Notes under the pieces: model-generated | Databases searched by the model: none | What the model was told of the DNA's origin: nothing | What the model saw: only the letters and a program-made list of their open reading frames with translations | Shown: in pieces, positions 25,117 to 37,234 of the stretch | Numbering within the stretch: the stretch's first letter is position 1 | How the letters are laid out: the number at the start of each line of letters is the position of its first letter | DNA from: Eudorina sp. 2006-703-Eu-15 | Taxonomy: Eukaryota; Chlorophyta; Chlorophyceae; Chlamydomonadales; Volvocaceae | Direction: 5' to 3' | DNA length: 64,000 nt | Assembly: GCA_003117195.1 (NCBI GenBank) | Contig: BDSI01000090.1 | Span: forward strand, 372,001-436,000 | Position numbers and translations under genes: made by a program

Positions 25117-25184
25117 CAACCGGGACATAAACCCTTAGACAGGGCCCGGAAGCCTATCCACACTGTAACGGTACTACTACTACT
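25117..25184 (+). mobile_element. 5'-truncated retroposon copy with 10-bp target-site duplication
   Basis: About 50 bases here, from GACATAAACCC to CTGTAACGGTA, are identical to the 3' end of the SINE-like element at 44954-45335. A short (ACT)n tail follows. ACATCCTAGC flanks it exactly on both sides (25107-25116 and 25185-25194). Truncation at the 5' end, a simple-repeat 3' tail and a direct duplication of the target are the marks of target-primed reverse transcription. Confidence 0.82.
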
Positions 25185-26170
25185 ACATCCTAGCAATCGA
25201 TATAATATCCAGACAGCAGTACTTGTCACGTACGTACATCAGCGCCAAGCAACTAACCAATGTGCCCACACCACACACTGAATGCAAAAACGCCGTACCA
25301 CGTCCACCAACCCCACCTTGATACAAGCCACCCACAAATACGTAGTGCCCAAGGCCAGCACGCAGGACCTCACACACCATCACGTCCGTCACAAGGTGTG
25401 TCATCGCTTGATTGCCCACTAGGCAAGGTCCCCACAATGCAAGCACACATCAGCCATTGGACAGCGTGACGATAGACGGAACGAACTTTCTGTGCATGTC
25501 AGATCTAATAATGCATGACAGTAGTACGCCAGCAGCAGGGGCCTGCTGGCGTGTGCGTGTCCAAGGGGGGGATACCTCTGTATGTATGGCCACACCACCG
25601 GCAGCGCTGACCTAACACTTTGCTGGTCAGCTGGCAGCAGTGGCACGGTGGTCTTGTATGGCCTTAGCACCTCCGCGTACGCACGCAAGCAGGCTCATTC
25701 CTTTTATGCGGCGCAGCTTATCAGGCGAACCGGGCAATCAAGGACCTACGTACCCCTTTGATCCCGTTCCAATTCCTCGCGTGATCAGGCGCCGTCAGGT
25801 GTACCAACGAAATGATAACGACATTGGTAACAACAGCAGCTCGCGGTCCCGTATGCATCAAGAATGCGAGTGAGGGCGGGGGAAGAGGTTGGAGAGGTTG
25901 CTGCGTCATTGGTCCTGGCATGTGCACCTCCCGCCACCTGCTGCCTGGCTAACGACAGGTATATCTGCATGTTAAAAAGTCCATATCAATGACCATTCGT
26001 TGTGAACATCATGGTCATTTCTTGCCATGTAGCGACTGCCGGCCTTCACTGGCAAGCATGTAGCTCCAGCAAGATCAGACCCTTATTAACAAAACTCCGA
26101 CCCAATCTATCTCCTACATAGCTAGACCAGCGCACACATGTCAGCTCGCTGTCAAATTGTACCCCGACCT

Positions 26171-29100
26171 TCATGTACCTATTTCCTGTACCGTGTCTGC
26201 CGCCAAGGACGGGCCCTGCAGCCCTTGTGTGTCATTCTGTGGGCCGCCGCCGTCCATCTGCGGCGGCTCGCTGATTGCCAGCACGTCTTCCACTTGATGG
26301 CCACTGGTCGCCAGAAAGCATTCCCAGAAGAGTGACAGCGGAAACGTGAGCAGAAATGCAAGACCCAGAAGCCATTTCCTGGACGACAGCTGCTTTCTCT
26401 CCACCAGCAGACCCGCAAATTTGAACAAATGGTAGGACTCGGTCATGTGCACGGCCCACTGGGCCACAGAAAAGCACATCGCCAGGATGCTGGTGGCCAG
26501 CAAGAACTTGGCGGCTGTGAAGGGTGACGGCCGCAGTAGTGGGCACTCGTTCACTGACATTGTCCTGCTGTCACACGGCACAGGCAGCTTCAGGACCATA
26601 CCAGCACAGATGGCCGCTGGGAAGCACACCAGCAGGGCCTGCATGTAGCACAGGAAGGCCACCAGCTGGACAGGGCACAGCCCGGGCATCAGCCCCGGCA
26701 GCCGACAGCCGTTCCTCACACCCATCAGTACATCCCACAAATAGGCCAGGGGCAGCACCACACCCGCCAGGACGGGTGCTGCTGCCATGAGAGACAAAAA
26801 TCCCAGGCTGGCTTGCTCCCAGCGGCTGTACTTGGATCCCGCATTCTCCCGCCACCAGGAGAGGGGTGCCGGTTGCAACTGCTGCTGTGATGAAGGCGGG
26901 GAAGCATCATCAGCAGACACAGCAACAGTGCGGCCAGCAGCATAACTGGAGTCATCAGAAAGGGGTGTCAAGGTGGACTCTGCAACAGGCCCATCAGGCC
27001 CAGCATGGAAGTTTCCACAGGTGCTGAGCACGGTGGTCACAGAAAAATCTGCCGAATATGTAACTAGGGAAAGTCGATTCCGTTTATCTCTGGGTTTTGC
27101 ACCATGTGTCTGTGAGGTGGGTTCTTCCAATGCCACAAGTGATGCGGAACCCCTGACGGACACAGCTTGTGCTTCATGCCGCAGCAGATTGCCGGTGTTG
27201 CCGCCGCCAGCAGCAGCAGCGGCAGCAGCAACCGGCGGGGCTGGTGCAGCAGCCGGGGCTGGTGCAGCAATGCGCCTCTGGCCACCAGATTCAGAGCCTC
27301 TTGCCGCCTCCAAGTCATGATGATGGGGTGCTGACGCCTCCTCGTTGGTCTTCTTGCCATGATGCCAGGACATCACCATGGCAATGCAGCCCACAAACCA
27401 GAGGAAGCCGCACACCAGCATGACTGCCAGGATGCCAGCCCGCGGCCCAGCGGCGCGCCGGTCCAATTTGAAGGCAATAGTTGCATGCATGTCTGCAATC
27501 GTCGCGAGCAAATGCACCATGGCGCACAAGCCGACCAGCGCCTTGAAGTGAGGTGACAGGAGTGCATACACGCCCGACCACCGGTACTCTTTCTCTGCAT
27601 GTTCCTGCTTTTGTTTCTGCGCCCGCAGCTCCATCCATGCCCGCTCTGCATCCAGCTTCTGCATGCGTGCTTGGTCAGCGGCTGCCAGGGCAGTCTTGAC
27701 TCTCTCCTCCGCCTGCAAGCGCTCTGCCTCCGCCCTGCTTGCAGCCTGTTCTCTGGCCTTGAGCTTTTGCCGCTCGTGCACGAGCCGCTGCGCCGCCTCA
27801 TCAGCAGCCCTTTGTGCCTCTGCGGCCTCCAGCGTCCGACGCACAGCGTCAATCTCCGCCAGGACCTTAGCCCTGATTGCTTCATCGGCCTGTTTTGCGT
27901 CTGCCTGCGCTTGTAGCCGTGCCTGCTCCTGCAAGTCTGCTCGCTCACGCGCCCTTTGTGCGCGTCGCTCCTTGTCCCGAAGAGCCTGCTGTGCTTCAAG
28001 CTCAGCGGTGCGCTGCTTCAAGAGTTCCATTCGCCGTTGATCAGCCTCTGCCTTCGCTGATGCTATCCTCACCGTCAACTCCCTCAATCGCAGCTTTGCT
28101 TGAAGGATCTCCGCTTCATGTTGAGCTTTCGCCTCCTCAGCTGCCTTCATCTGGGTCATGGGAAACCCCACAACGGGGGAGAGGGGATTAAGGGGCTTCA
28201 ATCCCCTCGCTCTCAACCAAGGGTGAGCGCCCGATCCCCATTCTATCGAGGACCGGTGACAGCTGTGCAACCACAAGGGATTGGGCGAAAGCCCATCCTG
28301 GGCGGGCTGCGCCTTGCAGCCCGCTGTTCAACCTCCTCATCCAGTCCTTGAAGCACCCAGGGCGCATTCCTCAGCAACTCGGATGCGCGCCCCTACCGGT
28401 GCGGTAAAGCTAGCCTGGTCCCGCATCCCAACCTAATTGAGGTAGCTAAGGTTGCACAATCCGGCAGGCCTGCCCGCCCAGCTGAGCCAGAGCGGGTGTG
28501 TGTATGTGCAAGTGCAACTTCACCATGGCTGGTCTAACTGTGCCTAACGAAGCACATACCTCCTTCTCGGCAGCCATTCGCTGATTGGTTTCCCGTTCCA
28601 ATGCGGCTTTTGCCTTAGCCTCCGCTTCTTGTGCGAGTGCTACAGCCTCTTCCTGCTCCCGCAGCTTCCTGGCTTCTCGATCGGCGGCCATCTGCAGCCT
28701 GAACTTCTCCGCGTCCTTCTGTGCTGCCAACGCCTGCGCCTTGGCAGCGGCCTGCTCGGACCTCAGTTTCTGCTCCAGCATGGCCTTCTCCTGTTCCATC
28801 CTCTTGTTACTGACAGCCAAAATGTCATTCAGTGCCTTCCTCCGCTGCCACTCCGCTTCATCCCTCTGCACACAAACCAGTCAGCAATGAAAGTCATTAA
28901 AACGCATGCACGGCGTAATGTAATATATTACACTATCTGCTGTGATATGAATGATTCTTGTAGGTTAATTTATACATAATGATCCCGAAAACTCGTGAAA
29001 ATCTAATAACAATAACACTAAGAACATTAAGTAATAAGATTATGGTTTAATAATAAAAAATAATAATTAGTTATAATACATGGAAGGCTTGTTAATGCAT

Positions 29101-32100
29101 GAAATTAATAAAATAAATCCTGCTTCGTCCTGCCTTGCGCCGTCCTTCCAAACCTAGCTACCAGTGACAAAATAAACAACGTGCGCTAGCAGCAGTAACG
29201 ATAAAATGTTATATTATTACGCTGGGAAAACCCTGGCGTGCATTCAGGGGGCAGGGGCGGCGGTGAGGCGGCTCGCTAACAAGGAATTCCGAAACAACTA
29301 CTGAATGAATGAATGAATGAATGAATGAATGAATGAATGTTACAGCGGACCCCACTACTGTATGTTCGTTACCGGAGGAATCAACACTTATTTTCTTTGC
29401 ACACCTTCGCCTCGGCCTCCAGCTGCTTGCACGCCGCCTCTGCTGCAGCCTTCCTGGCGGCTTCCTCGGCGGCTCTCGAGTCCGCCTCCTCCTTCTCCAT
29501 TTGTAACAGCCAACACGCAGCCTCATCTGCCGCCCGCTCTTCTCGCCGTAGCGCCTTCTCGGCTTCCATAGCGGCCCTTCGCTGATATTCGGCCTCGGCC
29601 TCGGCCTTCTTAGCGGCTTCAACCCGGTGTGCGGCCTCCGCCTCCGCCAAGGCTGCGGCCTCCCGTTCGCGAGCAGCCTCTGCGGCCGCCCTGTCCGCAA
29701 GTGCGGCATCCGCCTGCGCCTGCACCCGTGCGCGTTGTTCCAGTTCCGCCCGGGCCCGCGCCTCATGTACGCGCAGCTCCAGTTTCGCCACAAGGGCCTT
29801 GGCATGTTCCTCGGCGGTCCGCTGCTTCGCGAGCTGCTGCTCCTCGCGAGCGGCAGCCTCGATCCTTAGCCGGCTTCGTTCCGCCTCATCTCGAGCCCTC
29901 TGAGCACGGGCAGCTTCGACGACTGCCCTGAACCGTGCGACGGCGCCCTCGATTCCCTTGGCCTGTGTATGTGCACATGCGCACATGCATGGACGGATGT
30001 ATCAGCAGACGTCCAGATGCAGGTATAGTTGTTGATCGTTAGTGCGCTTTTGTGGTTGCTTGGAAGCATCCTTGGTCAGCACGTCCGGTGGTCCAGGGTC
30101 GCCAACTAACAATGGTGTCCCCAGATCACCACGCGCGCACGCTTGCTTGGATAGAGATACATATTCTCGCACATACATCGACTAGAATGGGTAAAAATAA
30201 ACACATCGGGCAAAAACCCTGCTGTCCAGAGATCCCTCGTGTCCGTCCAGCCAAAAATGAAAGTACATGCGGCGTTATGTCCAGCTAGTCCAGCTTAATA
30301 AGGCCGACATACAACCTACCTGCAGCGGAATCCTATAGGCCTATTTTCCCGTTTGTATTGGAGAGCGGGCAGCAACCAGGTAAATCATGATCCCCATGCG
30401 TGCCAAACAATGACTGCTGCTAAACTGGGCCGATCCTGCTGCCTTCTGCTGGTGTCTCCTAAACGCACACGCAGGAAGTGGAATGGATCTCCGCAGGGGC
30501 GTTCAGCAAGCAATGGGATGCCAAAATAGGCGCCTGGGCGGGCCTCTGCTCACCCCGGCAGATACCAAGGCATCCAGCAGGCATGATACATAACTAAGTA
30601 ATAACTACTATAACATAATATGTGCGTGATGGCTAGCTAATAAGTAAGGTTTGAAACCGCGTGCACACGCACGCATGTACGTACAGTCCGTGTAACAGAC
30701 AACTAACAATCATAGGTTTAGGTTTGAATCCAACGAAGCCATGCCGGGCAGCCCCAAGACGATAAGCAGAGCACGCGGTCGATAGTGATTTTGAATCAAG
30801 CATCATGCCCCAACGATTTCATGAAGTCGTCCCTTTGATTTACCTCCGCCTCGGCGGCCAGCCTTCGGTTGGTTTCATTCTCCAAGGCGACTTTCGCTGC
30901 GATCTCCGCCGCCCGCGCGTCCGCCGCCGCCCTCTCCTGCTCCAATAGCAGCCTGGCCTCCTGGGCCGAAGCCTCCTGGAGCCGGCACTTCTCGGCTTCA
31001 GCCGTATTGAACGTACTCCTGGCTTCGGCGGCCGCCTTCGCGGCCTTGCTGGCAGCTTCCTCGGAGTTCAGGTACTTCGCACGTGCTAGATGCGCCGCCT
31101 TCTGGCTCTGTAGTCGCGCCGCGGCAGCCAGGTCAGCTCGCGCTGCATCAGCCTGCGCCTGCACCTTTTCTCGCTCTGCGTCGTTCGCGCGTCGTCGCTC
31201 CTCCTCGACGGCCTTCTCCAGCTGCAGAAGCTCCTGCTGAGCCCGGTGCGCCAGCTCTGTCTGCCTCAATAACGCAGCTTCTTGTTCGGCCGCCCTGGCC
31301 TTCTGCCTCGCCGCGGCCGCCTCCTTGGCACGCCGGTCGGCCTCCGCTGCTGCAAACATGGCCTCGGCCTGAGCGCGCTCCTTCTCCGCTTCACGTGACT
31401 GTGGGTATCAGGTGTCACGTACAGCCGCGAATGTCACGTACAGCCGCTTCACGTTCTACACGTTCCCAGGGTGCGTGTGTGAATGTTACAGCAGATCCCA
31501 CAGATTGCAGAGGGACCATACATGCAGTAGTGCGGGGACGCCCAAATGCTGGTTACTGGTTCAATAATCTAGGGTTAGGTGACCAGCAGGAGGGATGACG
31601 CTGCCCCAACATAGCACCTACAGTACGAAGGCACCGTCGTTATTCTGGTCATAGACGGTATAGCTAGGATATACTGGTGACCTCATCAGAGGCAACGAAA
31701 ACTACGCGCAGAAAACGGAGCATCACCAGCATGTATGCAGCTCCCAGCACGCAGAATACATACCCCCATGCCAGCTAGCAGTGGATGGAAGCAAGGTACG
31801 CTAACTTCATTCAACTAACGCAGCATGCAGCAGAAGCCTTATCCTCGATCGGCAGCGGTGGTACCATGCATCCAAACTAAAGTGAACCCCCCATCGTGAT
31901 GCAAAAATTCGGCTCTACACGACCACCCCTGCCTATCGCTATGCAAATGCTGCTGCTCTACACTGTCATGCCGCCCACGACATTGTGAGGCGCAGACGGG
32001 TTCTGGAGCGAGCCCGAGCCCGCACCCCCTGCGGGGACACACGAAGCAGGTCTTCACCTTTGCCTCGGCCTCCGCCCTCTTTCGCTGCTCCGCTTCCAAC

Positions 32101-34839
32101 TCCTGGATCGCTCGGGTCTCGGCCTCCCTCGCCTTCGACGCCTCCTGCTCTTGCTCCGCACGCCGCGCCGCCGCACGGTCTGCTTCCGCCTGCTGCCGAG
32201 CCCGCTCCTTTCCTTCCCGTTCGAGCGCCTCCTTCGCTCTCGCGGCCTCCGCCTCCGCCTTCGCGGCCTCCGCCTCAGCCTTCGCGGCCTCCTCCACGGC
32301 CCTGGCCGCGGCTTCTTTCATCCGTGCTTCCTCGGCCTCGGCCTGCGCCCTGGCCTTCCGTTTCTCCTCAGCTGCAGCCGCGGCCTCCTTCGCCTGTCGC
32401 TCCGCCTCGAGAACCGCCTTCTGTTGTTCCAATAACTCCTTCTGCTTCTCGGTGGCCTCGTCCTGCTGCCGCAGAGATCCAATTTCAGCCTCCAAGAGTT
32501 TCATCTTCTTGAGGAGCTCCTCTTGCACAAGAGGCTGCAGCTTGGCCTGCAAACGTGCATTTGAGATCCCAGGATGAATGTCAACTGCTGATTGAGTAAA
32601 TACGGCCTAGCTAGCTTGTCCTGACTCAACACGGCCCTGAATGTCCCATCTCAGTACGGCTAATACGGCCTTGTCCCAACAAACTTAATACTCCCTTCTC
32701 CTGAACCTTCGGACACCGCTGGGTTATTCAACTGCCGCCCTGCATCCGTCTCATCGACGGAAGCTTATACAAGTGGGCCCTGCCCCCTGCTCAGGCGTCC
32801 AACGAACCGCCGCGCACCTCCTCCGCCACTTTTAGCTTTTCCTGCTCCTCGACAACCCTCTGCTGGTGCTTGGCCGCAGCCTCCCGCTTGAGCGTTTCGA
32901 AATCCGACAGGTTGCCGAAGCGGTGCTGCTCGTGGTGGCGCATCACCTCTACCGCGTACTTGACGGCTATGACGGCGCAGTTGGCTGGAGATGGGCGGGG
33001 ACGTGCAGTCTGATCGTTGTGATGACCTGGGTCGAATAATGAAGGGACGGACGGACACAGGAACCAAACGGGTATCTGTATGGCGCCGTCCTTCGTCAGT
33101 GCCAAACGGGTACTTGATTGTATGGCGCGGAGCTTCAGACCCATATCCACGCATTCCGAGCAGTCTAGCTCACTGACCCCGCCTCGCTCATACACAGTCG
33201 TCGTCATTACGGGGCAGCGCGGCGCTGAGAACGAAGTAAACGAACCTCGCTCCCACGACTGCTGACTGCCCTTGCTTCACGCCGCCCCAACGAGCACTTG
33301 CAGCTGCCCACGACTGCCCAATGCCTCCTACCCAAGGTGTTGCCGGCGAACTGGACGGGACCGATGAACTTGATGTACTGCTGGAATGCTCGCGCCTTGC
33401 GCAGCTCGGATACCACATCGCCCAGCATCTTCTTCGACGTTAGGTCGATTTGCAGCAGTCGACACTCAGACTGTATGTGTTGGGCGCAGCAGGCGGGACA
33501 GCAGGTACGCTGCATCATCGCATGCCGGTTGGCCACCACTGCTGCTAGGAAAGACATCATTACGCGAGAGGTTGTGTATGTGTAACCCGTCAATCGCCGC
33601 ACGGTTCACGATCGATGACGCACAACCGGCATAGCAGGAATGCCGCGGGCCCGTGTATGTGTGGGCCATGTGGCGCGGGTGCGACCCGTGGGTGCGTTTA
33701 CCCTCGTTACCAACTGCTCTCAAACACGCACCCGCCATAGCAGCTAAATCAGCTCCACCAAACCCTACCTGCTATGCATCGACACATTGACATTTAATTT
33801 GAAAATAACGGTAGTAACGGGCGCGCACCTAGATCGATTGGCACGTCGAAACCCCAGGCAGCAGGCAGATAGCTAGGGCCGAAAGCAATCAAAGCCTGCT
33901 GATCAGTTTATTAAGCAAGGATGTTACAGCGGACCCCGCGGGGAATCGGTGACAGCCGAAACTTCCTCACCATACACTGCATAAACGAATTTGCGCCACG
34001 CACCATGGCGCGCCGGACAGGCACCACAAGCGCACCGAAACGCTCCCCGTGCCCACACTACTGGTCAGTTGCGGGTCGGCAGATGGATCGCGGGCACGCG
34101 CAATAATGCGTGAATGATTCCAATCGCAAGGGGGTTAAAAAGAAAACAGCCCATGCATACACACAGTCGCAGGGGCGGTACCGTAGGTGTAGTTACAGGA
34201 TCAGCCGCGCGCGTGCGAACATCGGTTTGGATCGATGCACCACCTGCCTGGCCCGGCCCGGCCCAGACGACCTACCTTGCAAAACGCCTCCACCAGCACA
34301 CGCGCCGACATGGCCGCCAGCATGTGCGCCCCGCCCAGCTTGTCCGGGTACCTCGCGACCAGGACGCACACGTCCATGCGCCGCTCGAAGCACAGCACCG
34401 CCTGGCCCTCGTCGTTGTTCAGATTGTCCCGGAAGATGGACTGCCCGGCACTCCGCCAGCCGTCCTCGAACGCCTGCAGCTGCTCCTCCACGCTCCAGCA
34501 GTCCGTGGTGCCATCAAAGCCGCACGCCTTGCCAAGCACCCGCTGTGCGTCGGGGTAGAAGAAAGAGGGCTGCTGGCCGCCTCCGGCGGCGGGCACGCCA
34601 CCTCCGCCCCCGGCCACGCCATCGCCTCCGCCCATCCCGCCGCCGCCTGCGCTGCCGCCTCCTCCACCGCCTCCGCCGCTGCCTCCGCCGACCCCGCCAC
34701 CCCCTCCGCTGAACCCGTTGCTGCCTCTGCCGGCCCCACCTCCTCCCCCGTGGCCCGTACCCCCGTGGCGACCCCTTCCACCCTTTCCACCTCTCCGGCC
34801 ACCCCAGCCACCTCTCCAACCTCCCCTTCCCCTCGCCAT
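26171..34839 (-). CDS. Large protein: Gly/Arg-rich N-terminus, long coiled coil, six membrane segments
   Basis: I join eight exons: 34839-34272, 33538-33332, 32984-32818, 32546-32058, 31398-30844, 29962-29405, 28865-28560, 28150-26171 (about 1609 aa). Residues 1-100 are RGG/Gly-rich. Residues 105-313 form a globular part with CGFDGTTDCWSVEEQLQAF and a TCCPACCAQH cysteine cluster. Residues 314-1140 are a nearly continuous Ala/Glu/Arg/Lys/Gln coiled coil. Hydrophobic helices then sit near 1153-1175 and 1187-1211, and four more at about 1400-1561 (e.g. LVAFLCYMQALLVCFPAAIC), before a polar tail. The join from the globular part to the coil is phase-perfect (KVAEE|AKLQP). I recognise no family; a membrane-anchored tether or structural protein is inference. 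Weak points are the start codon (possible upstream exon) and the exon 1-2 boundary, where the acceptor could shift by 3-6 nt. Confidence 0.75.
28151..28559. other. Intron with a run of strong stem-loops
   Basis: This intron of the large coiled-coil gene holds consecutive hairpins. At 28181-28208 there is a 9-bp perfect stem. At 28279-28297 GGGC-GAAA-GCCC forms a GNRA-type tetraloop read on the plus strand. At 28302-28324 there is a 9-bp perfect stem with a 5-nt loop. At 28360-28392 GGGCGCAT pairs with ATGCGC(GC)CC. At 28398-28428 GGTGCGG pairs with CCGCATC through a G-U pair. No other intron I read in this window has this density. Confidence 0.6.
29302..29338. repeat. (GAAT)n microsatellite in an intron
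   Basis: About nine TGAA/GAAT tetranucleotide units lie in the intron between the third and fourth coiled-coil exons of the large gene. It abuts the GTTACAGCGGACCCC motif seen in two other introns of the same gene. Confidence 0.95.
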
Positions 34840-37144
34840 CTGATGTCCCGAGCTGGGAACAAACGGCTTCCCGTCGCCGCCTGGCCTTCGTCGTCGGGGC
34901 CGCCAATCAGCGATGACTGATCATTACGCACAGCGATGATGACCCGTTTCCGAGACTCCGTCGGCCAGGCAGAGGCTGAATCACACACGAGGAATGATTT
35001 TCCATGGCGTTCGGGAGGTTCGCGATCGGAAGGCCATACACCGCGTTTTCTGAGGACAACTCCAATGATGAGTGGATCGTCACACCTAAAAGTATAAATT
35101 TCTAATGTTGTCGAATGTTTTCATGGTGGGTTTGTTGCAGCTTCAGGCTCGGGCGCCGGTGCGGCCCTTCGTGGTAATGTCCTGATCCGATCCGTACGTC
35201 AGCTGCGGCGTCTCATGTTCTCAGTCTTAAAAATCTTTTGGTCCTTCATCCCATTTCAGGTTGTTCTTTCGCGTTGCTTTCCTTGATGGAACAATGGTAC
35301 AGCGAGCATCTAAGACCGGGTCGCGATGTTGCCAAAACAAGCAACACGGTATCTCTGCACGTCTAAGCATTGCTACCGATAATAAGAAGCATCGGCGGTC
35401 CGAAACCCAAATTGACGAATCCCTCATATGCATTCCAGGATGGGCTGGACTCGACTGCAAAGAAGCTATCCGTCTCAGCAGACCGCATTTATGCTACCCG
35501 GCGTACGAATGCCCAAGTTACCGCGGGCCCCGTGAATCATCTGCGACGGCCGCAAACCGAATAACGGAGCAGCACGCCATGGATCAGCGCGCACGGGGCT
35601 GGCCCCGCGCGGTGCCCAGTAGTGGACGCACGGCTGGCAGCTGTGCTCTGTGATGATTCAGCGCGGCTTTGGACGGCTTACCCAGGCAGGTGCGCCATGG
35701 CTCCTCGTCTTGGACGCTAGCTGTACATGCTCTGAGGCGGCGGCAGGACAATGGCTGCGTGTAGTTGCTGCCGACTGGCCGCCGGTGGAGGACAGAGCGG
35801 GCCTCCGCTCGCTCGCCGGCATCTCCATCATTTGAGGAGGGCCCGGGAGGGGAAAGCAACTCACCGTTCGCACTGCTGCCGGGTCGCTTGCATTGCCTGG
35901 CCACCATTCCGCAGCCCCTGAGCGTATGCCCAGGTCCCACGTGCAGCCGCGTGTCGGCGGGAATGTCTGCAATAACTTATTCTGCCAGCGCGAGATCACA
36001 TCATGCAGCTAGAAATAAACTCAGGACAAGCAACCAGATTAATACGATGTGAAGCGCACTTGTACCGTTGAAGAATAGATTTCTTGAGAACGGCGCGCCT
36101 GCTGGCGCCGTGCGCCCCCTCTGCTCGCGTCGGCCGCGTCACCAGGTGACGGTTCCGCACCAACATCCTCCACGGCCGCCTCGACGCGTCTATACCCATC
36201 TATCCGGCCAAGCTCAGAAGCAAAAATGCCCAGCCAAGCTAAGACGTAAAAATGGACACAAGTCACGGCGACCGCGGCGACGCTGGCAGGGGGCGGTACG
36301 ATATTCGATATAACCTCGCGCAGTCCTCTCCCCGCGCCACAAATAAATCCACCAGTTTCATTGATCGTACTGGCGCCGATCGATCGTGTCTGCATGAAGG
36401 TGACCACCGAGGACCAAGTGTATGTATCAATTCAGCCAGTCCTGTACGACGCTGTGGTTGCATTCCGTCGAAATGCCGGACTTCAGACCTTCCGAGCAGC
36501 CCTTCATGCCGCCCGGCGTCTCCCTCCACTGTTCTCTCTGCTCACGACGTTGCGGTGCTGCTGCGCATGCGCGCGCGCTGCTGTATCTACCATCTATCGT
36601 GCAGGACAGAAGTACTCCAGATGGACGTTCTGATGTGGTGGTGTCCTCCACCGTCCTAGCGTATTCACGAATACGGAGGAAAAGCGCGCGACGATGCCAC
36701 GGAGGCGACGCAGCACAGGGAGCGCTTTACCCCGCTGAACCCAAAACCGAAGAAAGGAATAAAATGACGGCGGCGACCCCAGCGGCGGCCTTAGCAGCGG
36801 ACGGGCCACCGAATTTCCAGGAGCTGGCGGATGGCTTCATGAATATCCATGTCCCTCACGGTAGTGCTTGAGCTGTGTGTGCACCAACGCGCGGCCCGCC
36901 GCACCCGGCTGATCGCCTCCGTCCCAGCGCGGGTCGTCCGTCGGCCCAGCCGCTGATAAGCCATACATGCTGCTGAGTACTCTCTCAACCACAGTCGAAC
37001 GCCCGGTCCTTGCGCTGCCATAAGTATGGACCCTCTTGTATAGAAAGCCACCCAGCCACCGTGACAACATGCTGCCTCGCCCTCCTGCCACGCTCCTGAC
37101 ATCCACCACCACCACCACCACCACCATCACCGCCATCGTCGTCG
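34840..37144. other. Intergenic: promoter of the large gene and 3' flank of GT47 copy 2
   Basis: No gene is supported. A short AT-rich patch at 35085-35110 (TATAAATTTC) lies about 250 bases upstream of the start I chose for the coiled-coil gene. Open frames at 35261-35653 (plus) and 36039-36407 (minus) have no recognisable domain. Confidence 0.5.
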
Positions 37145-37234
37145 TCACCTCGTGTGCGGTATCCTCGAGTAGAGCCACTGCATGATGGTGGCGAAGGCGT
37201 CATCCACGGCGGGGTCGCCCTTGAAGGGCCGCGG
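37068..37234. repeat. 167-bp tract identical to 49105-49271
   Basis: The tract covers the last 30 codons of GT47 copy 2 (KGDPAVDDAFATIMQWLYS region), its stop and 77 bases beyond it, including a CAC trinucleotide run. Every base matches the tract in copy 3. Confidence 0.95.

Larger units (their letters stand above)
21815..26170. other. Intergenic stretch with dispersed and inverted repeats
   Basis: This 4.3-kb interval between the SF3B4 start and the stop of the large coiled-coil gene has no protein I can support. The first few hundred bases are probably the SF3B4 promoter. It holds an 80-bp direct repeat (22916 and 23224), a 21-bp palindrome (23717) and a truncated retroposon (25117). The part nearest 26170 is probably 3' UTR of the coiled-coil gene. 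Confidence 0.6.

Noticed and set aside
32791..34839. A separate gene ending at the stop at 32791, apart from the coiled-coil gene
   Set aside because: A GTGCGC donor just before that stop joins in phase with a CAG acceptor at 32547, and the coiled coil has no start of its own there. One gene is the simpler reading, though cDNA is needed.
34419..34988. Ala/Glu/Val-rich frame overlapping the Gly-rich N-terminus
   Set aside because: It is an alternative frame of a repetitive GC-rich stretch. The Gly-rich frame is the one that continues into the globular domain.
35430..35475. EGF-like fragment on the plus strand (CIPGWAGLDC)
   Set aside because: Only one short half-motif, with no paired cysteines or neighbouring GT47 sequence; probably chance.
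36039..36407. Minus-strand open frame with a hydrophobic stretch, downstream of GT47 copy 2
   Set aside because: No family resemblance, no splice partners, and it probably lies in the GT47 3' flank or the promoter of the large gene.
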